64,000 nt of DNA, from assembly GCF_000772105.1 (NCBI RefSeq), contig NZ_CP009354.1, positions 248,001-312,000 on the forward strand, written 5' to 3'. The DNA is from Vibrio tubiashii ATCC 19109. Lineage in GTDB: Bacteria; Pseudomonadota; Gammaproteobacteria; Enterobacterales; Vibrionaceae. Positions 32,901-39,402 of the stretch are shown here, in pieces. The translations under genes and the position numbers were made by a program. Below the pieces are notes generated by a model, which was not told the DNA's origin, did not search any database, and saw only the letters and a list, made by a program, of their open reading frames with translations. Positions within the stretch are counted from its first letter, which is position 1. Each line of letters opens with the position of its first letter.

Positions 32901-33545
32901 GATCAGTTGCTCCGCTTTTTTTAGTTCTAGCTGAGCAAGGTTTAGAGATTCTTGTTGATTGGAAACGATGTAGGTTTTCTGCTCTGCTTGAGAGTTAGCT
33001 ATCAGACTGACCAACCAATGAGCTTGAATCGCGAGGTCAGATTCTCGGTCGACTTTATCTCTAAGTTCATCAATCGACACGATACTCGACTCGATGAACT
33101 GTTCGTGTTCAAGCTGAATTTCTTGCACTAAGCTCTCGACGTAGTCTCCGGTCTCAGACAATTCCGTCCGTGTTTGAGCGGACTTTTCACTCAGCTCCAC
33201 ATAGGTTTCAAACTGCTGATGATATTGAGCGAGTGAGCTTTGAATCTGCGAGTCAGCCCCATTGCTTACAGCATCACTGGCAATTAATTGTGCTTTACTG
33301 ACCGCCTGCGACAGTTGGTTTTGCAGTTGGGCATCTGGCTGGCGAATATAGCTTTGCTCGATAACTTTAATACCATCAAGGGTTGAGAGCAGCTGAGCGT
33401 TATTGGCATATTGATCAACGGTGTTAAAGCGTTGAGTTAGGCTTAACCATCCGATAATGCCTGCAATGAGTAACATCACCGACGCGATAATAAAGCCAAT
33501 AAGAATACGTTTGGAATCGAGAGCGTAGTTTTTTACAGAGTCCAT
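29946..33545 (-). CDS. Hybrid sensor histidine kinase with two receivers and an HPt domain
   Basis: Inner-membrane phosphorelay kinase with 1199 residues. A first membrane span (about 14-35) and a second (about 432-452) enclose a roughly 400-residue periplasmic, mostly helical sensor. Then: HisKA with [20 protein letters not shown] (His490), HATPase with [22 protein letters not shown] and [12 protein letters not shown], receiver 1 (Asp781 in [10 protein letters not shown]), receiver 2 (Asp928 in [14 protein letters not shown]) and a C-terminal HPt (His1070 in [11 protein letters not shown]). No HAMP domain was recognised. The signal is unknown. It sits 18 bp downstream of the HD-GYP regulator gene, so the two probably form one operon and one pathway. 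Confidence 0.92.
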   Translation of the reverse strand: MDSVKNYALDSKRILIGFIIASVMLLIAGIIGWLSLTQRFNTVDQYANNAQLLSTLDGIKVIEQSYIRQPDAQLQNQLSQAVSKAQLIASDAVSNGADSQIQSSLAQYHQQFETYVELSEKSAQTRTELSETGDYVESLVQEIQLEHEQFIESSIVSIDELRDKVDRESDLAIQAHWLVSLIANSQAEQKTYIVSNQQESLNLAQLELKKAEQLINKLERDVTDSESQQTIALIKNAKNRYSSALVQLRSWPKLSKPLQANISSQIERSVTELTRVSIELRSHLQQRLKFAQQAVTNVQLSISDKLSISTNLLVLHTEISNAQQSDKDYAITQQIERQLQLKTEVENNLIAAIELLENLYEQVVTEDEQIQISTLQDATQDYLTLFNQLTDLRGEKNRQIQALKQQHQAIIELILPGYEAQLATVEDSGSIARNLAIGGAIFLVTLLLLGFLANKSHSALERFAEKLAIARDDADSANSAKSDFLANMSHEIRTPMNAIIGMSYLALKTDLTKAQRNYIHKVKLSADSLLGLINDILDFSKIEAGKLDIENVDFHLENVLDNISNLVGLRASERGLELLIHIDRDVPTTLVGDPLRLGQILINLANNAVKFTEKGEIKISIRVAERNGDDLVLEFSVEDSGIGMTAEQTAKLFSKFTQADSSTTRKYGGTGLGLAISKELSQLMGGDIRVESEAGKGSCFTFTVASKVSHALKQEEIAVPVELGKLRVLVVDDNASARIIVEDILESLRFDAHSVSSADDALAELNQALSNEQPYDLLITDWQMPGKDGIDLLEMVKAQISQSQQPKPLMLTAFGREELTEIIEQRGITVPSILDKPITASHLFDAIVSLYGVDHARLSRSEAEEQNQLANVQQLAGAQLLLVEDNEINQELAIELLEGQQMHVTVAENGQVALDLYKTNEFDGILMDCQMPIMDGYEATQYIRTKLSDHSIPIIAMTANVMERDKVKAAEAGMNDIIAKPIDVGSMFSTLAKWITPKHPQQFVAQSAQHNSDIPEIEGVDTQAGLIRSSGNSNLYKKLLERFATTYRDTDAVLLALSDQDKEVRKRNIHSLKGVSGNIGASELHQLSASLEQDLDNSTLRKELIQQLKQLIDRIEQALAASQPETKTVQATTKNYDQETYEKLYSAIEQSDTEAVAIINDIDSGKQIGLSSAQLSELSRVVEEFDFERGLQILDTAQR

Positions 33546-33563
33546 TCAAGCCTCAGTGGTTGA

Positions 33564-34601
33564 TTAGAATTCATCTTTAAAAGATTCTTTAACTTTCAAA
33601 ATCTCATCGAGTTGTTGGAGAAAGATTGGGACCAGCGTTGGATCAAAATGTGAGCCCGCTTCTTCTTCGAGTAAAGCCGTTGCTTTTTCAATCGGCCATG
33701 CCTGTTTGTAAGGACGTTCACTGGTTAAGGCATCGAAGACATCCGCAATGGCAACAATTCTCGCGCTAAGCGGAATATCCTCCCCCTTTAATCCATGAGG
33801 ATAGCCACTGCCATCCCACTTTTCGTGGTGATAAAGCGCGATCTCTTGTGCCATCTGCATTAATCGTGTGTCGCTGTCTGCAATGATATCTGCACCGATT
33901 TTTACGTGGGTTTGCATCACTGCCCACTCTTCAGCATCCAGTTTGCCCGGTTTGCGCAGCACTGCGTCAGGGATACCTATCTTACCAATGTCATGCATAG
34001 GGGAGGCTTGGAACACCAACTCAACCCATCGCTCACTCACATCTAACTGCTGAGCAAGGATTCTCGAGTAGTGACTCATGCGAATAACGTGCATGCCTGT
34101 TTCGTTATCTTTATATTCCGCCGCTCGACCAAGGCGCTGAATGACCTCAAGACGAGTTTTTTCCAGTAGAGCAGTCCGTTCTTTCACTTTGTTGGCTAAT
34201 GAGAGGTTTTGGTCATACAGAGAAATATGCGTTTTGACCCTAGCTTGAACGATAGGCGGGCTAACGGGTTTGGTAATATAGTCGACAGCTCCCATCTCGA
34301 AGCCTTTTTGCTCATCAACCACTTCCGCTTTAGCGGTAACGAAAATAACTGGAATTTCAGCGGTGACTGGATTGGATTTAAGTTTCTCACATACCTCGTA
34401 ACCGTCCATTTCCGGCATCATAATATCGAGCAGGATGAGGTGTGGGTAAGGTTTGGTACTCGCAATTTGTAAGGCCTTTGCGCCGCTCGTTGCCGCTTTT
34501 ATACGGTAGTCATCAGAAAGAATGCCTGACAAAGTATGGATGTTGTCGGGGATATCATCGACAACCAGAATTACAGGTTTTTCATGCTGTTCAATTGGCA
34601 T
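33564..34601 (-). CDS. Response regulator with HD-GYP cyclic-di-GMP phosphodiesterase domain
   Basis: Two-domain regulator with 345 residues. The receiver (about 9-125) has Asp-Asp at 15-16, the phospho-acceptor Asp59 in LLDIMMPEMDGYE, and Lys111 in the conserved KP. The HD-GYP output domain (about 150-335) has HDIGKIGIPDAVL (His203, Asp204), HHEKWDGSGYPHGLKGEDIP and IADVFDALTSERPYK. All the residues expected for an active phosphodiesterase look intact. Likely output of the adjacent hybrid kinase, linking an envelope signal to cyclic-di-GMP turnover. Confidence 0.94.
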   Translation of the reverse strand: MPIEQHEKPVILVVDDIPDNIHTLSGILSDDYRIKAATSGAKALQIASTKPYPHLILLDIMMPEMDGYEVCEKLKSNPVTAEIPVIFVTAKAEVVDEQKGFEMGAVDYITKPVSPPIVQARVKTHISLYDQNLSLANKVKERTALLEKTRLEVIQRLGRAAEYKDNETGMHVIRMSHYSRILAQQLDVSERWVELVFQASPMHDIGKIGIPDAVLRKPGKLDAEEWAVMQTHVKIGADIIADSDTRLMQMAQEIALYHHEKWDGSGYPHGLKGEDIPLSARIVAIADVFDALTSERPYKQAWPIEKATALLEEEAGSHFDPTLVPIFLQQLDEILKVKESFKDEF

Positions 34602-34754
34602 TGCGGTAAATCCTTTACTGCAGAATCATTGACTTATTAATCCATAGAATAGTTATTTATTATAAATATTGGCACTCAATAATTCAGTGGTCGTATAACT
34701 CATCCTAGATAACGTGACCTACGTTTGAATAATCGTTATTTGTTACCGACGGTA

Positions 34755-34866
34755 TTTAACCTGAATCTTTTCCCACAGCGGTGTATAATCGCGCGATTAT
34801 TTTTGATGCCGCGTTGGAAATAGGGACGTTATTTGAAAGCGGTACTGACTGTTTAGAGGTAGCTTC
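34755..34866 (+). promoter_or_regulatory. Ancestral dusA promoter region, now cut off from dusA
   Basis: A TATAAT at 34784-34789 is followed by an untranslated stretch with AGAGG (34854-34858) placed before a GTG at 34867. That GTG opens the remnant of the old dusA 5' end (VSNTETKQQF). No good -35 is seen. The rest of the 265-bp gap from 34602 should also hold the promoter of the divergent HD-GYP gene, which I could not place. Confidence 0.55.
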
Positions 34867-34921
34867 GTGTCGAACACTGAAACGAAACAACAATTTCCAA
34901 TGCGCCCATGCTCGATTGGAC
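34867..34921 (+). pseudogene. dusA: Remnant of the original dusA 5' end (left of the element)
   Basis: The GTG at 34867 with an AGAGG site reads SNTETKQQF and then enters the att core, which in dusA encodes IAPMLDW. Compared with the right junction (TTT TCC ATT GCG), the left copy is one T short (34894-34898), so GTG and the IAPMLDW frame no longer match. The most likely history is that this was the native start, displaced by integration and now drifting. It encodes no functional product. Confidence 0.6.
34894..34921 (+). repeat. attL: direct repeat at left end of the dusA element
   Basis: 28 bp that match 41692-41719 with one mismatch (34900 A against 41698 T). The last 21 bp (34901-34921, beginning TGCGCCCATGCTC) are identical. 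The core lies inside the dusA codons for APMLDW. This is the expected product of site-specific integration. Confidence 0.92.
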
Positions 34922-34958
34922 TCACTTTTAAGCTATACCTAAACTCGCAAGCCCTCCA

Positions 34959-34976
34959 TACGTACTATATACGTAC
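34959..34976. repeat. Subterminal near-palindromic repeat, left copy
   Basis: TACGTACTATATACGTAC lies 38 bp inside attL. A copy with one mismatch (TACGTACTATATCCGTAC) lies at 41559-41576, 123 bp inside attR and 17 bp upstream of the integrase start, in the same orientation. It could be an arm-type integrase or excisionase site, or an operator. Confidence 0.7.
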
Positions 34977-35101
34977 TTTTTAATACTCCCACGCTTAATA
35001 CCATATTAATACTCGCTCTGATTTTCGTTAGTGACTGTGAGGTTTCTGATAGTCAAATTGCAAGTTGTCACATTTATTGGCTGATCGTCACGGTTTGATG
35101 G

Positions 35102-35512
35102 ATGACAGAGTTGATCTCTAACGGTATAACCAGCACAAGATTTTATGCAACTAGAATGGTATCAGTGATGGCGAGTATTGGCGTTTGTGAAATAAGAAAC
35201 ATGCAGCTCAGTAAAAGAAGTAAAAGAGATGTAGCGGATATAAAATCCATCATGGAGTCCGGTAATCTTTTGTCAGGAGTCTTAGCAGCGACGCCGTTTT
35301 ACTTTATTTTTGGGACGCCAAGTGTGACCAAAAGTCCATTTGAAACGATGATTACTATCCGGGAAAATGACTGGGATACCTTTGGTAAGGCCATGCTAGG
35401 GTCGTCTTCATTTACTCGAAGTGCAATTTTAAAAATCGCTATGGAGCGCCAAATCTTTACTAATGGGGAAGAGCAAAAATTTTGGGGGTGTGTCGTTGAA
35501 CTATCGAAGTAA
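35102..35512 (+). CDS. Hypothetical protein of the dusA element
   Basis: An open frame of 136 codons with no family that I recognise. The central part is moderately hydrophobic (GVLAATPFYFIFG) and is followed by charged sequence. Several in-frame starts exist: ATG at 35102, 35156, 35168 and 35201. The last would give a 103-residue protein beginning MQLSKRSKRDVADIKSIMES. None has a strong ribosome binding site. Its 3' end overlaps the next gene by 23 bp from that gene's GTG start, so the two are probably co-translated. First gene inside attL. Confidence 0.5.
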   Translation: MTELISNGITSTRFYATRMVSVMASIGVCEIRNMQLSKRSKRDVADIKSIMESGNLLSGVLAATPFYFIFGTPSVTKSPFETMITIRENDWDTFGKAMLGSSSFTRSAILKIAMERQIFTNGEEQKFWGCVVELSK

Positions 35513-35948
35513 AGTCTTAATCGCTATCACGTTATTGTCTGGTTGCGCTTCTAGCCAAGCCAGTATCGAGCAACTGGAAAAACAATGGTTAGATCGTATC
35601 GATTTCTGCGTGGATTTAGCCCGCAGTAATGAAGTACCTTTTCCTGACTCTGCATGGTTTGAATCGTTATCGCTTGAAGATCAAAAGAATGTGGCAGGCT
35701 ATCTAGCGAACTACAACGATAGGCAGTGTTCTAAAGCCGAAACTGACGCTTTACTGGAAGCTATCGATGAGGAAAATGCAAAAGAGGTGTATGAAAGACA
35801 CGCTGTCGATCTAATACCACTTGAAGAGCAGGCCGCTGAAAGAATGAAAAATATTGATATGGTCAAACTGATGGACTTGCAGAAGCGCTTTAGTGAACCA
35901 TTTAGTCTTCGATATGTTATTGAAGAGCAAGGCTGGTATCCCCAATAA
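35490..35948 (+). CDS. Putative lipoprotein of the dusA element
   Basis: A protein of about 152 residues with a lipoprotein signal: MSLNYRSKVLIAITLLSGCA from GTG 35490, with lipobox LSGC at Cys19. GGGGG is suitably placed upstream of this GTG. An ATG at 35463 is in frame but would add nine residues before the signal peptide. The mature part is acidic and helical (IEQLEKQWLDRIDFCVDLAR, DALLEAIDEENAKEVYERHA) with two further cysteines. No family recognised. An intrinsic terminator follows. In prophages, small lipoproteins in this position often act in superinfection exclusion; that is only a possibility here. Confidence 0.65.
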   Translation: MSLNYRSKVLIAITLLSGCASSQASIEQLEKQWLDRIDFCVDLARSNEVPFPDSAWFESLSLEDQKNVAGYLANYNDRQCSKAETDALLEAIDEENAKEVYERHAVDLIPLEEQAAERMKNIDMVKLMDLQKRFSEPFSLRYVIEEQGWYPQ

Positions 35949-35977
35949 TAGCTAGAGTGACATAAACCTACTATATA

Positions 35978-36004
35978 GAAAAACCACCAGATGGTGGTTT
36001 TTTC
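35978..36004 (+). terminator. Terminator after the lipoprotein gene
   Basis: AAACCACC and GGTGGTTT form a stem with a short AGAT loop, flanked by A and T runs (TTTTTT). Confidence 0.88.
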
Positions 36005-36046
36005 GTAAATAAAGGAAGCATTTGAGCTATGTTCTTTAAAGCAGAG

Positions 36047-36798
36047 TTATAAGAGAAGGCCTTTTCGTTTTGCTTTTCTACTGATGGCGAAAATCTTACC
36101 TCTAGGGTTTGTTATAATTATATATGTATGTTTATTGTTCGATTTGAACGCTTTTATTTGTTTCGAAGTCAACTCATAGCTAACTGGTTCAAAGCAGTTC
36201 AAAACTCCTCGTTTTCCAGTCACTAGCGTTTTATGTGGAAGTTTTCCCTTTTTGCCAAAAAAATGACGTTCTGTAATGTTGTTTTGAATGTAAGGTCAAG
36301 GAACCAAATTTCGTAAAATTGTTCATTCTGCATACCTTCATTGCAGAGCTCCAGTTCCCATTTTTCCTGTCCATTGAGCTTCTTTATTTTGATCTGATAC
36401 GTCACGTATCGCCTTAGCTCACTTAGTTTCATTCCGACGTTGTAGGTTAAGGCAATACTTGCGATGAGCAACATGACAAATGGAAATAGATGAGGAATTG
36501 ACGAGAAAATAGAAGAAGAACGTTTTTCCTCTTTGTCTGTAACTTCTTTTAACAAACACCTTATCTCTCTTAGCTCTTTCGTTGTGGGGGCGGCTATGTT
36601 CTCCATACTCGTATAGTGGCAGTCTGAGTTCCAAGAGAGCATTGCATTCCATTTTGTATCTGATTGCTGATCGAGGTGTAAAATATAAAACATCCCCCCA
36701 ACCAATAGCATTGAATAGAATGTTGTGACCATACCTCTAACAAAAGATTCTACTCTTGGAGAGTAATTGAACTCCCTAGATACTCGTCTGACATACAA
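36047..36798 (-). pseudogene. Two-span membrane protein with a frameshift at a T7 run
   Basis: The first frame (36223-36798, TTG start, 191 codons) has two membrane spans: TFYSMLLVGGMFYILHL near residue 27 and FPFVMLLIASIALTYNVG near 108. It ends ENFHIKR just after the sequence GTCATTTTTTTGGC. Shifting by -1 at this run gives VIFFGKKGKLPHKTLVTGKR and runs on to ITNPRGKIFAISRKAKRKGL, with the stop at 36047-36049. The second part reads as real protein, basic at its end. One missing T (7 instead of 8), or programmed slippage at T-TTT-TTG, would explain it. The function is unknown and no family was recognised. Minus strand, 39 bp downstream of the repressor remnant. Confidence 0.6.
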
Positions 36799-36837
36799 CG
36801 ACCACTTATATAAGTATTTTTAAATTCAACAACTACT

Positions 36838-37472
36838 TCAAATCCTTTTTCCTGACCAAACGACTTCCCTTATTATCTGGAAGTCCTTGTATTCTATACC
36901 TTTATTTTTTATGCGCCAAGGTTGGTACGTTGGGCTGTCACTTGTGACTTGTATTATTCTGCAAGGAATTGCAACCGCTTAACCAACAGCGCGCCTTCAA
37001 ACCGAAATACATAGATTCCATCCGAGGCAAAATCATCGATTTTGTTGACCATTACTATGCTTTGGTTCTTGAGCGTGGGCTCTATACTGTCGCCACGGAC
37101 TGACAACAGGAAAACATTCTCTGGGTTGTAACCGAGATCTTTACGGATGTATTTCTCACTAAAAAGTAAAGAATTGGAAAGGTCTTCATTCTAGACTAGA
37201 GAGCCTGAGCCTGCGCTTACTTCCACATCTTAAAGTTTGATGAAAACATAACCACGAGGTGTAACGCTCCCGTGCTGAGCAACTTGTTGTGCTTTTAGGA
37301 AAATATCATCAGGAATTTTTTCTCTATAACGCCACGTTTGGATTGTTGAAGTCGAAACTCTTAACACTTTAGCCAAATCGACGTCCCTGGATGAAGTCTC
37401 GATTCGAGAGCGTGGTTTGAAAGATGAGTTCATTATGCTGGTGGTGTTCATCCCACTCATTTTGTCTTTCAT
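36838..37472 (-). pseudogene. Decayed CI-type phage repressor (HTH plus S24 peptidase domain)
   Basis: The N-terminal part (37230-37472) has a CI-repressor helix-turn-helix (DLAKVLRVSTSTIQTWRYRE). An in-frame TAA (37230-37232) and TAG (37191-37193) follow. The same frame then reads DLSNSLLFSEKYIRKDLG, VRGDSIEPTLKNQSIVMVN and YVFRFEGALLVKRLQF. These are the S24/LexA-like autoprotease with the catalytic Ser (GDS) and Lys (LVK) still present. A frameshift near 36956-36962 then moves the reading to IIQVTSDSPTYQPWRIKNKG and ...VVWSGKRI, ending at 36838. So there are two nonsense changes and one frameshift in a recognisable full-length repressor. Its 5' end overlaps the opposite-strand holin-like gene with no room for a control region, which suggests a deletion junction. 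Confidence 0.85.
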
Positions 37473-37635
37473 TCCTGACTATGCCGGTTACGTCCAGGAT
37501 GGATTCAAAGCGCTCGAGTTCGTACCGGAATACTACTGGTACATCGTTGGGGCAGTAGTCATTGATACCTTTGGGTTTCGCTCTATGGTGCGTTATTTAC
37601 TGGAGTTCTTTTCATTCAGATATAGGGGGAAATGA
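37435..37635 (+). CDS. Small holin-like membrane protein
   Basis: 66 residues from ATG 37435 (a TTG at 37417 is also in frame). Two hydrophobic stretches, MLVVFIPLILSFIP and EYYWYIVGAVVIDTFGFRS, with a short charged tail FRYRGK, resemble small phage holins. The stop overlaps the next ATG (ATGATGG), so it is coupled to the 51-residue gene. Its start region overlaps the 5' end of the repressor pseudogene on the other strand. The family is inferred from size, topology and neighbours only. Confidence 0.5.
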   Translation: MLVVFIPLILSFIPDYAGYVQDGFKALEFVPEYYWYIVGAVVIDTFGFRSMVRYLLEFFSFRYRGK

Positions 37636-37790
37636 TGGGTTTAGTAGAAGCTCTGGTCATTTCTCTAGTCACAGGTCTGGTCTCAAGTGCTGGCACTATT
37701 GCCGCGCTCAAAACAGACATCAATTGGATTAAGAAAGTCCAACAAGACCAGGAACAACGGATCCGAAAACTGGAGGATAGTCATGGCTAA
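37635..37790 (+). CDS. Small protein: one membrane span plus a coiled coil
   Basis: 51 residues starting MGLVEALVISLVTGLVSSAG, a single hydrophobic span, followed by the heptad-like DINWIKKVQQDQEQRIRKLE. A strong GGGGG ribosome binding site (37624-37629) precedes the ATG. This topology is like XhlA-type or lysis-accessory proteins that lie beside phage holins. It overlaps the preceding gene by one base and the following basic-peptide gene by 8 bp, so all three are translationally coupled. Confidence 0.6.
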   Translation: MGLVEALVISLVTGLVSSAGTIAALKTDINWIKKVQQDQEQRIRKLEDSHG

Positions 37791-37878
37791 GAAAGGCTTG
37801 AAAAGGAATGGACGTTTAAAAAAGGGTTATCGCTTTGTGAAAGGAGGGCGAGTTGTAAGATCTAAGAAGCGTAGATAG
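37783..37878 (+). CDS. 31-residue, extremely basic peptide
   Basis: MAKKGLKRNGRLKKGYRFVK followed by GGRVVRSKKRR: 15 of 31 residues are Lys or Arg and none is acidic. A strong GGAGG lies 7 bp before the ATG, inside the preceding gene. The last codons and stop form the left arm of a perfect 13-bp inverted repeat. Possible roles are DNA or RNA binding in a virion or packaging complex, as small basic proteins do in tailless phages. This is inference; no family was identified. Confidence 0.6.
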   Translation: MAKKGLKRNGRLKKGYRFVKGGRVVRSKKRR

Positions 37879-37893
37879 GTCATCTACGCTTCT
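37863..37893. repeat. Perfect 13-bp inverted repeat at the end of the basic-peptide gene
   Basis: TAAGAAGCGTAGA and TCTACGCTTCTTA are separated by TAGGTCA (complete arms, no mismatch). No T run follows, so it is not a classic terminator. It may act as a 3' mRNA structure or a protein-binding site. Confidence 0.8.
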
Positions 37894-38536
37894 TAGTGGC
37901 GCTTGTAGAAATTGGTGGAGCTCACAGGTAGTAAAGCAGCATAGCATCACTAGCCCAAACTTACGGTTACTAGTTCCGTGTCGCTAAAGGTCTTATGTAG
38001 TCCCCTGCAAAGCCCCGCTGGTGCTGCACCTACTACCTGTTCGCTTACCCACTTCACTACCATTGTTGCCGCGAATGTTCCCATAAGTCCTCCGAGATAA
38101 GGTAAAAAGTGGAGTTCAAGGGTTGTGACAACGGCCAAAGTAACCGCTTGCATCAGACTGATGCGTGATTCTGTATTTAACTAGTATCATATTTGTATTT
38201 TGTTTTTTAGTAAATAGGTATAACTACTTTTTATGGTTTGTTTTCGCTGGCTGTTCTAGTGATTTTGTAGAGTTATCGTCAACATTGTCACCATTCGTTT
38301 GGTTGTTGACACCAACTATATTTGCTGAAGAGACGGTAACTACAAGTATCACGAGAAAGACTATAGTTATGTCATTGAACATAAGCGCTTTTTTTCAAGC
38401 GTACAAAAATCGAGTGACAAAATTTATTTGAATAAATACCACTACATTTTTGTTTAAGTAACTTTAACAATGAAAGGAGTGGAAGTGGTTGGGAAAAGGT
38501 TACGAGTGGGTGTGATTATTAGCGGTAGATAAAGAG
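37894..38536. other. Stretch without a convincing gene inside the element
   Basis: Two weak open frames exist. One on the minus strand (37950-38153, 67 codons, hydrophobic in its first half, with GLMGTFAATMVVKWVSEQVV) has no ribosome binding site. One on the plus strand (38165-38431) is very A+T-rich with a hydrophobic, low-complexity start. Base composition changes at about 38160, from near-balanced to strongly A+T-rich, which may mark a recombination boundary between phage-derived and cargo DNA. I see no other structure. Confidence 0.4.
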
Positions 38537-38562
38537 TAAAAAGCCTGCGTAAAGGCAGGCTT
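38537..38562 (-). terminator. Terminator of the three-gene cargo operon
   Basis: On the minus strand AAGCCTGC and GCAGGCTT pair around CTTTAC, followed by TTTTTA. It is placed directly after the membrane-protein gene. Confidence 0.88.
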
Positions 38563-38569
38563 ATAGAGG

Positions 38570-39061
38570 TTAAAGATATTTTTTTACCCAACTTTCGCTT
38601 TTGGGGTAAGTTCGCTCAAAAGCTGAATACAGCTCTACTTCTATTCTGTCAGAGGCATTAAGAGCGATAGAGTAGCTTTTGATATTGTCGATTTCTGAGG
38701 TAGTAAACGCCATTCTAAGCTCAACTAGCTTATCTTCCGGAATAGAGATTCCACGAGTTTGTAGCTGCGCGAGCTTAGTTTTTAGTAATTGATACTTTGC
38801 GTGAAACTTAATATCGAAACCTTGGCGCTTGATTAGCTTATCTTTGGAGCTAATCGGGTCGTAAGAGCTAGAGCTTCGTTCATAGAGGCTGTTCTCAGCC
38901 ATTTCTCGAAACTCTGAGATCAATGTTATTGTCGGCCCTAACAAAGAAAACGATTCACTACGAAGAGAAGTCTTTTCGGCTCTTTTTTCAAGCTTATTCC
39001 AACCTAGCCACGCAATGCTAAATGAGACCCCAGCACCTATAATTATTGAACTAACAGCCAT
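38570..39061 (-). CDS. Membrane-anchored third protein of the ATPase/DUF4325 module
   Basis: 163 residues. One N-terminal membrane span (about 4-20, SSIIIGAGVSFSIAWLG) is followed by a mainly helical, charged cytoplasmic or periplasmic part (EKRAEKTSLRSESFSLLGPT, KYQLLKTKLAQLQTRGISIP, IDNIKSYSIALNASDRIEVE). No family was recognised. Its ATG shares one base with the stop of the DUF4325 gene (TAATG), so translation is coupled. A terminator follows. Position and membrane anchor suggest it is the output or effector of the switch formed by the two upstream genes; that is inference. Confidence 0.75.
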   Translation of the reverse strand: MAVSSIIIGAGVSFSIAWLGWNKLEKRAEKTSLRSESFSLLGPTITLISEFREMAENSLYERSSSSYDPISSKDKLIKRQGFDIKFHAKYQLLKTKLAQLQTRGISIPEDKLVELRMAFTTSEIDNIKSYSIALNASDRIEVELYSAFERTYPKSESWVKKYL

Positions 39062-39402
39062 TAAGCTTCTTCTTCAACTACAGCTTCGTTTATATATTTA
39101 TTGATTTCCCTTTTGTACACTTCATCCTCACAAGTGATGATGAGTACTTCTAACAGTCTTTCTTTTGAGATATAGCCTTTCTTAACCATTCCTCCGAAGC
39201 TCTCAGACAGGAAGGAAGAACCAATTCCTACAATGATCCCATCTAAGTTTACATCGATTTTATCCCCTGCTTTGAGACGCTCAATAGCAGGTTTTAGAAT
39301 GTTATCTCTAAATCGTTGACCAGTGAATTCACCATCCTCTGGTGATGTTCTGCCAAATGGAAATTCAGAAAAGTCTTTGGCTAAGTCAATTTGGTACATC
39401 AT
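39061..39402 (-). CDS. DUF4325 (STAS-like) protein
   Basis: 113 residues matching the DUF4325 STAS-like pattern: FPFGR (14-18), GQRFR (28-32), VNLDG (51-55) and SSFLSESFGGMVKKG (62-76), the usual GRxxxDG...GxxFR...V-x-L-DG...SSFLxExFG layout. STAS-like domains act as phospho-switch partners of GHKL kinases. A strong AAGGAGG lies 6 bp before the ATG at 39402. It overlaps the end of the ATPase gene by 17 bp and the next start by 1 bp, so the operon is tightly coupled. Confidence 0.85.
   Translation of the reverse strand: MMYQIDLAKDFSEFPFGRTSPEDGEFTGQRFRDNILKPAIERLKAGDKIDVNLDGIIVGIGSSFLSESFGGMVKKGYISKERLLEVLIITCEDEVYKREINKYINEAVVEEEA

Noticed and set aside
37863..37893. Perfect inverted repeat as an integron attC site
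   Set aside because: No R/L box pattern or integron integrase; the arms come from the gene end and its copy.
37950..38153. 67-codon minus-strand hydrophobic frame in the element
   Set aside because: No ribosome binding site and no recognisable family; kept only as a note in the gene-free stretch.
38165..38431. 88-codon plus-strand frame in A+T-rich DNA
   Set aside because: Low-complexity hydrophobic start without a ribosome binding site; likely chance.
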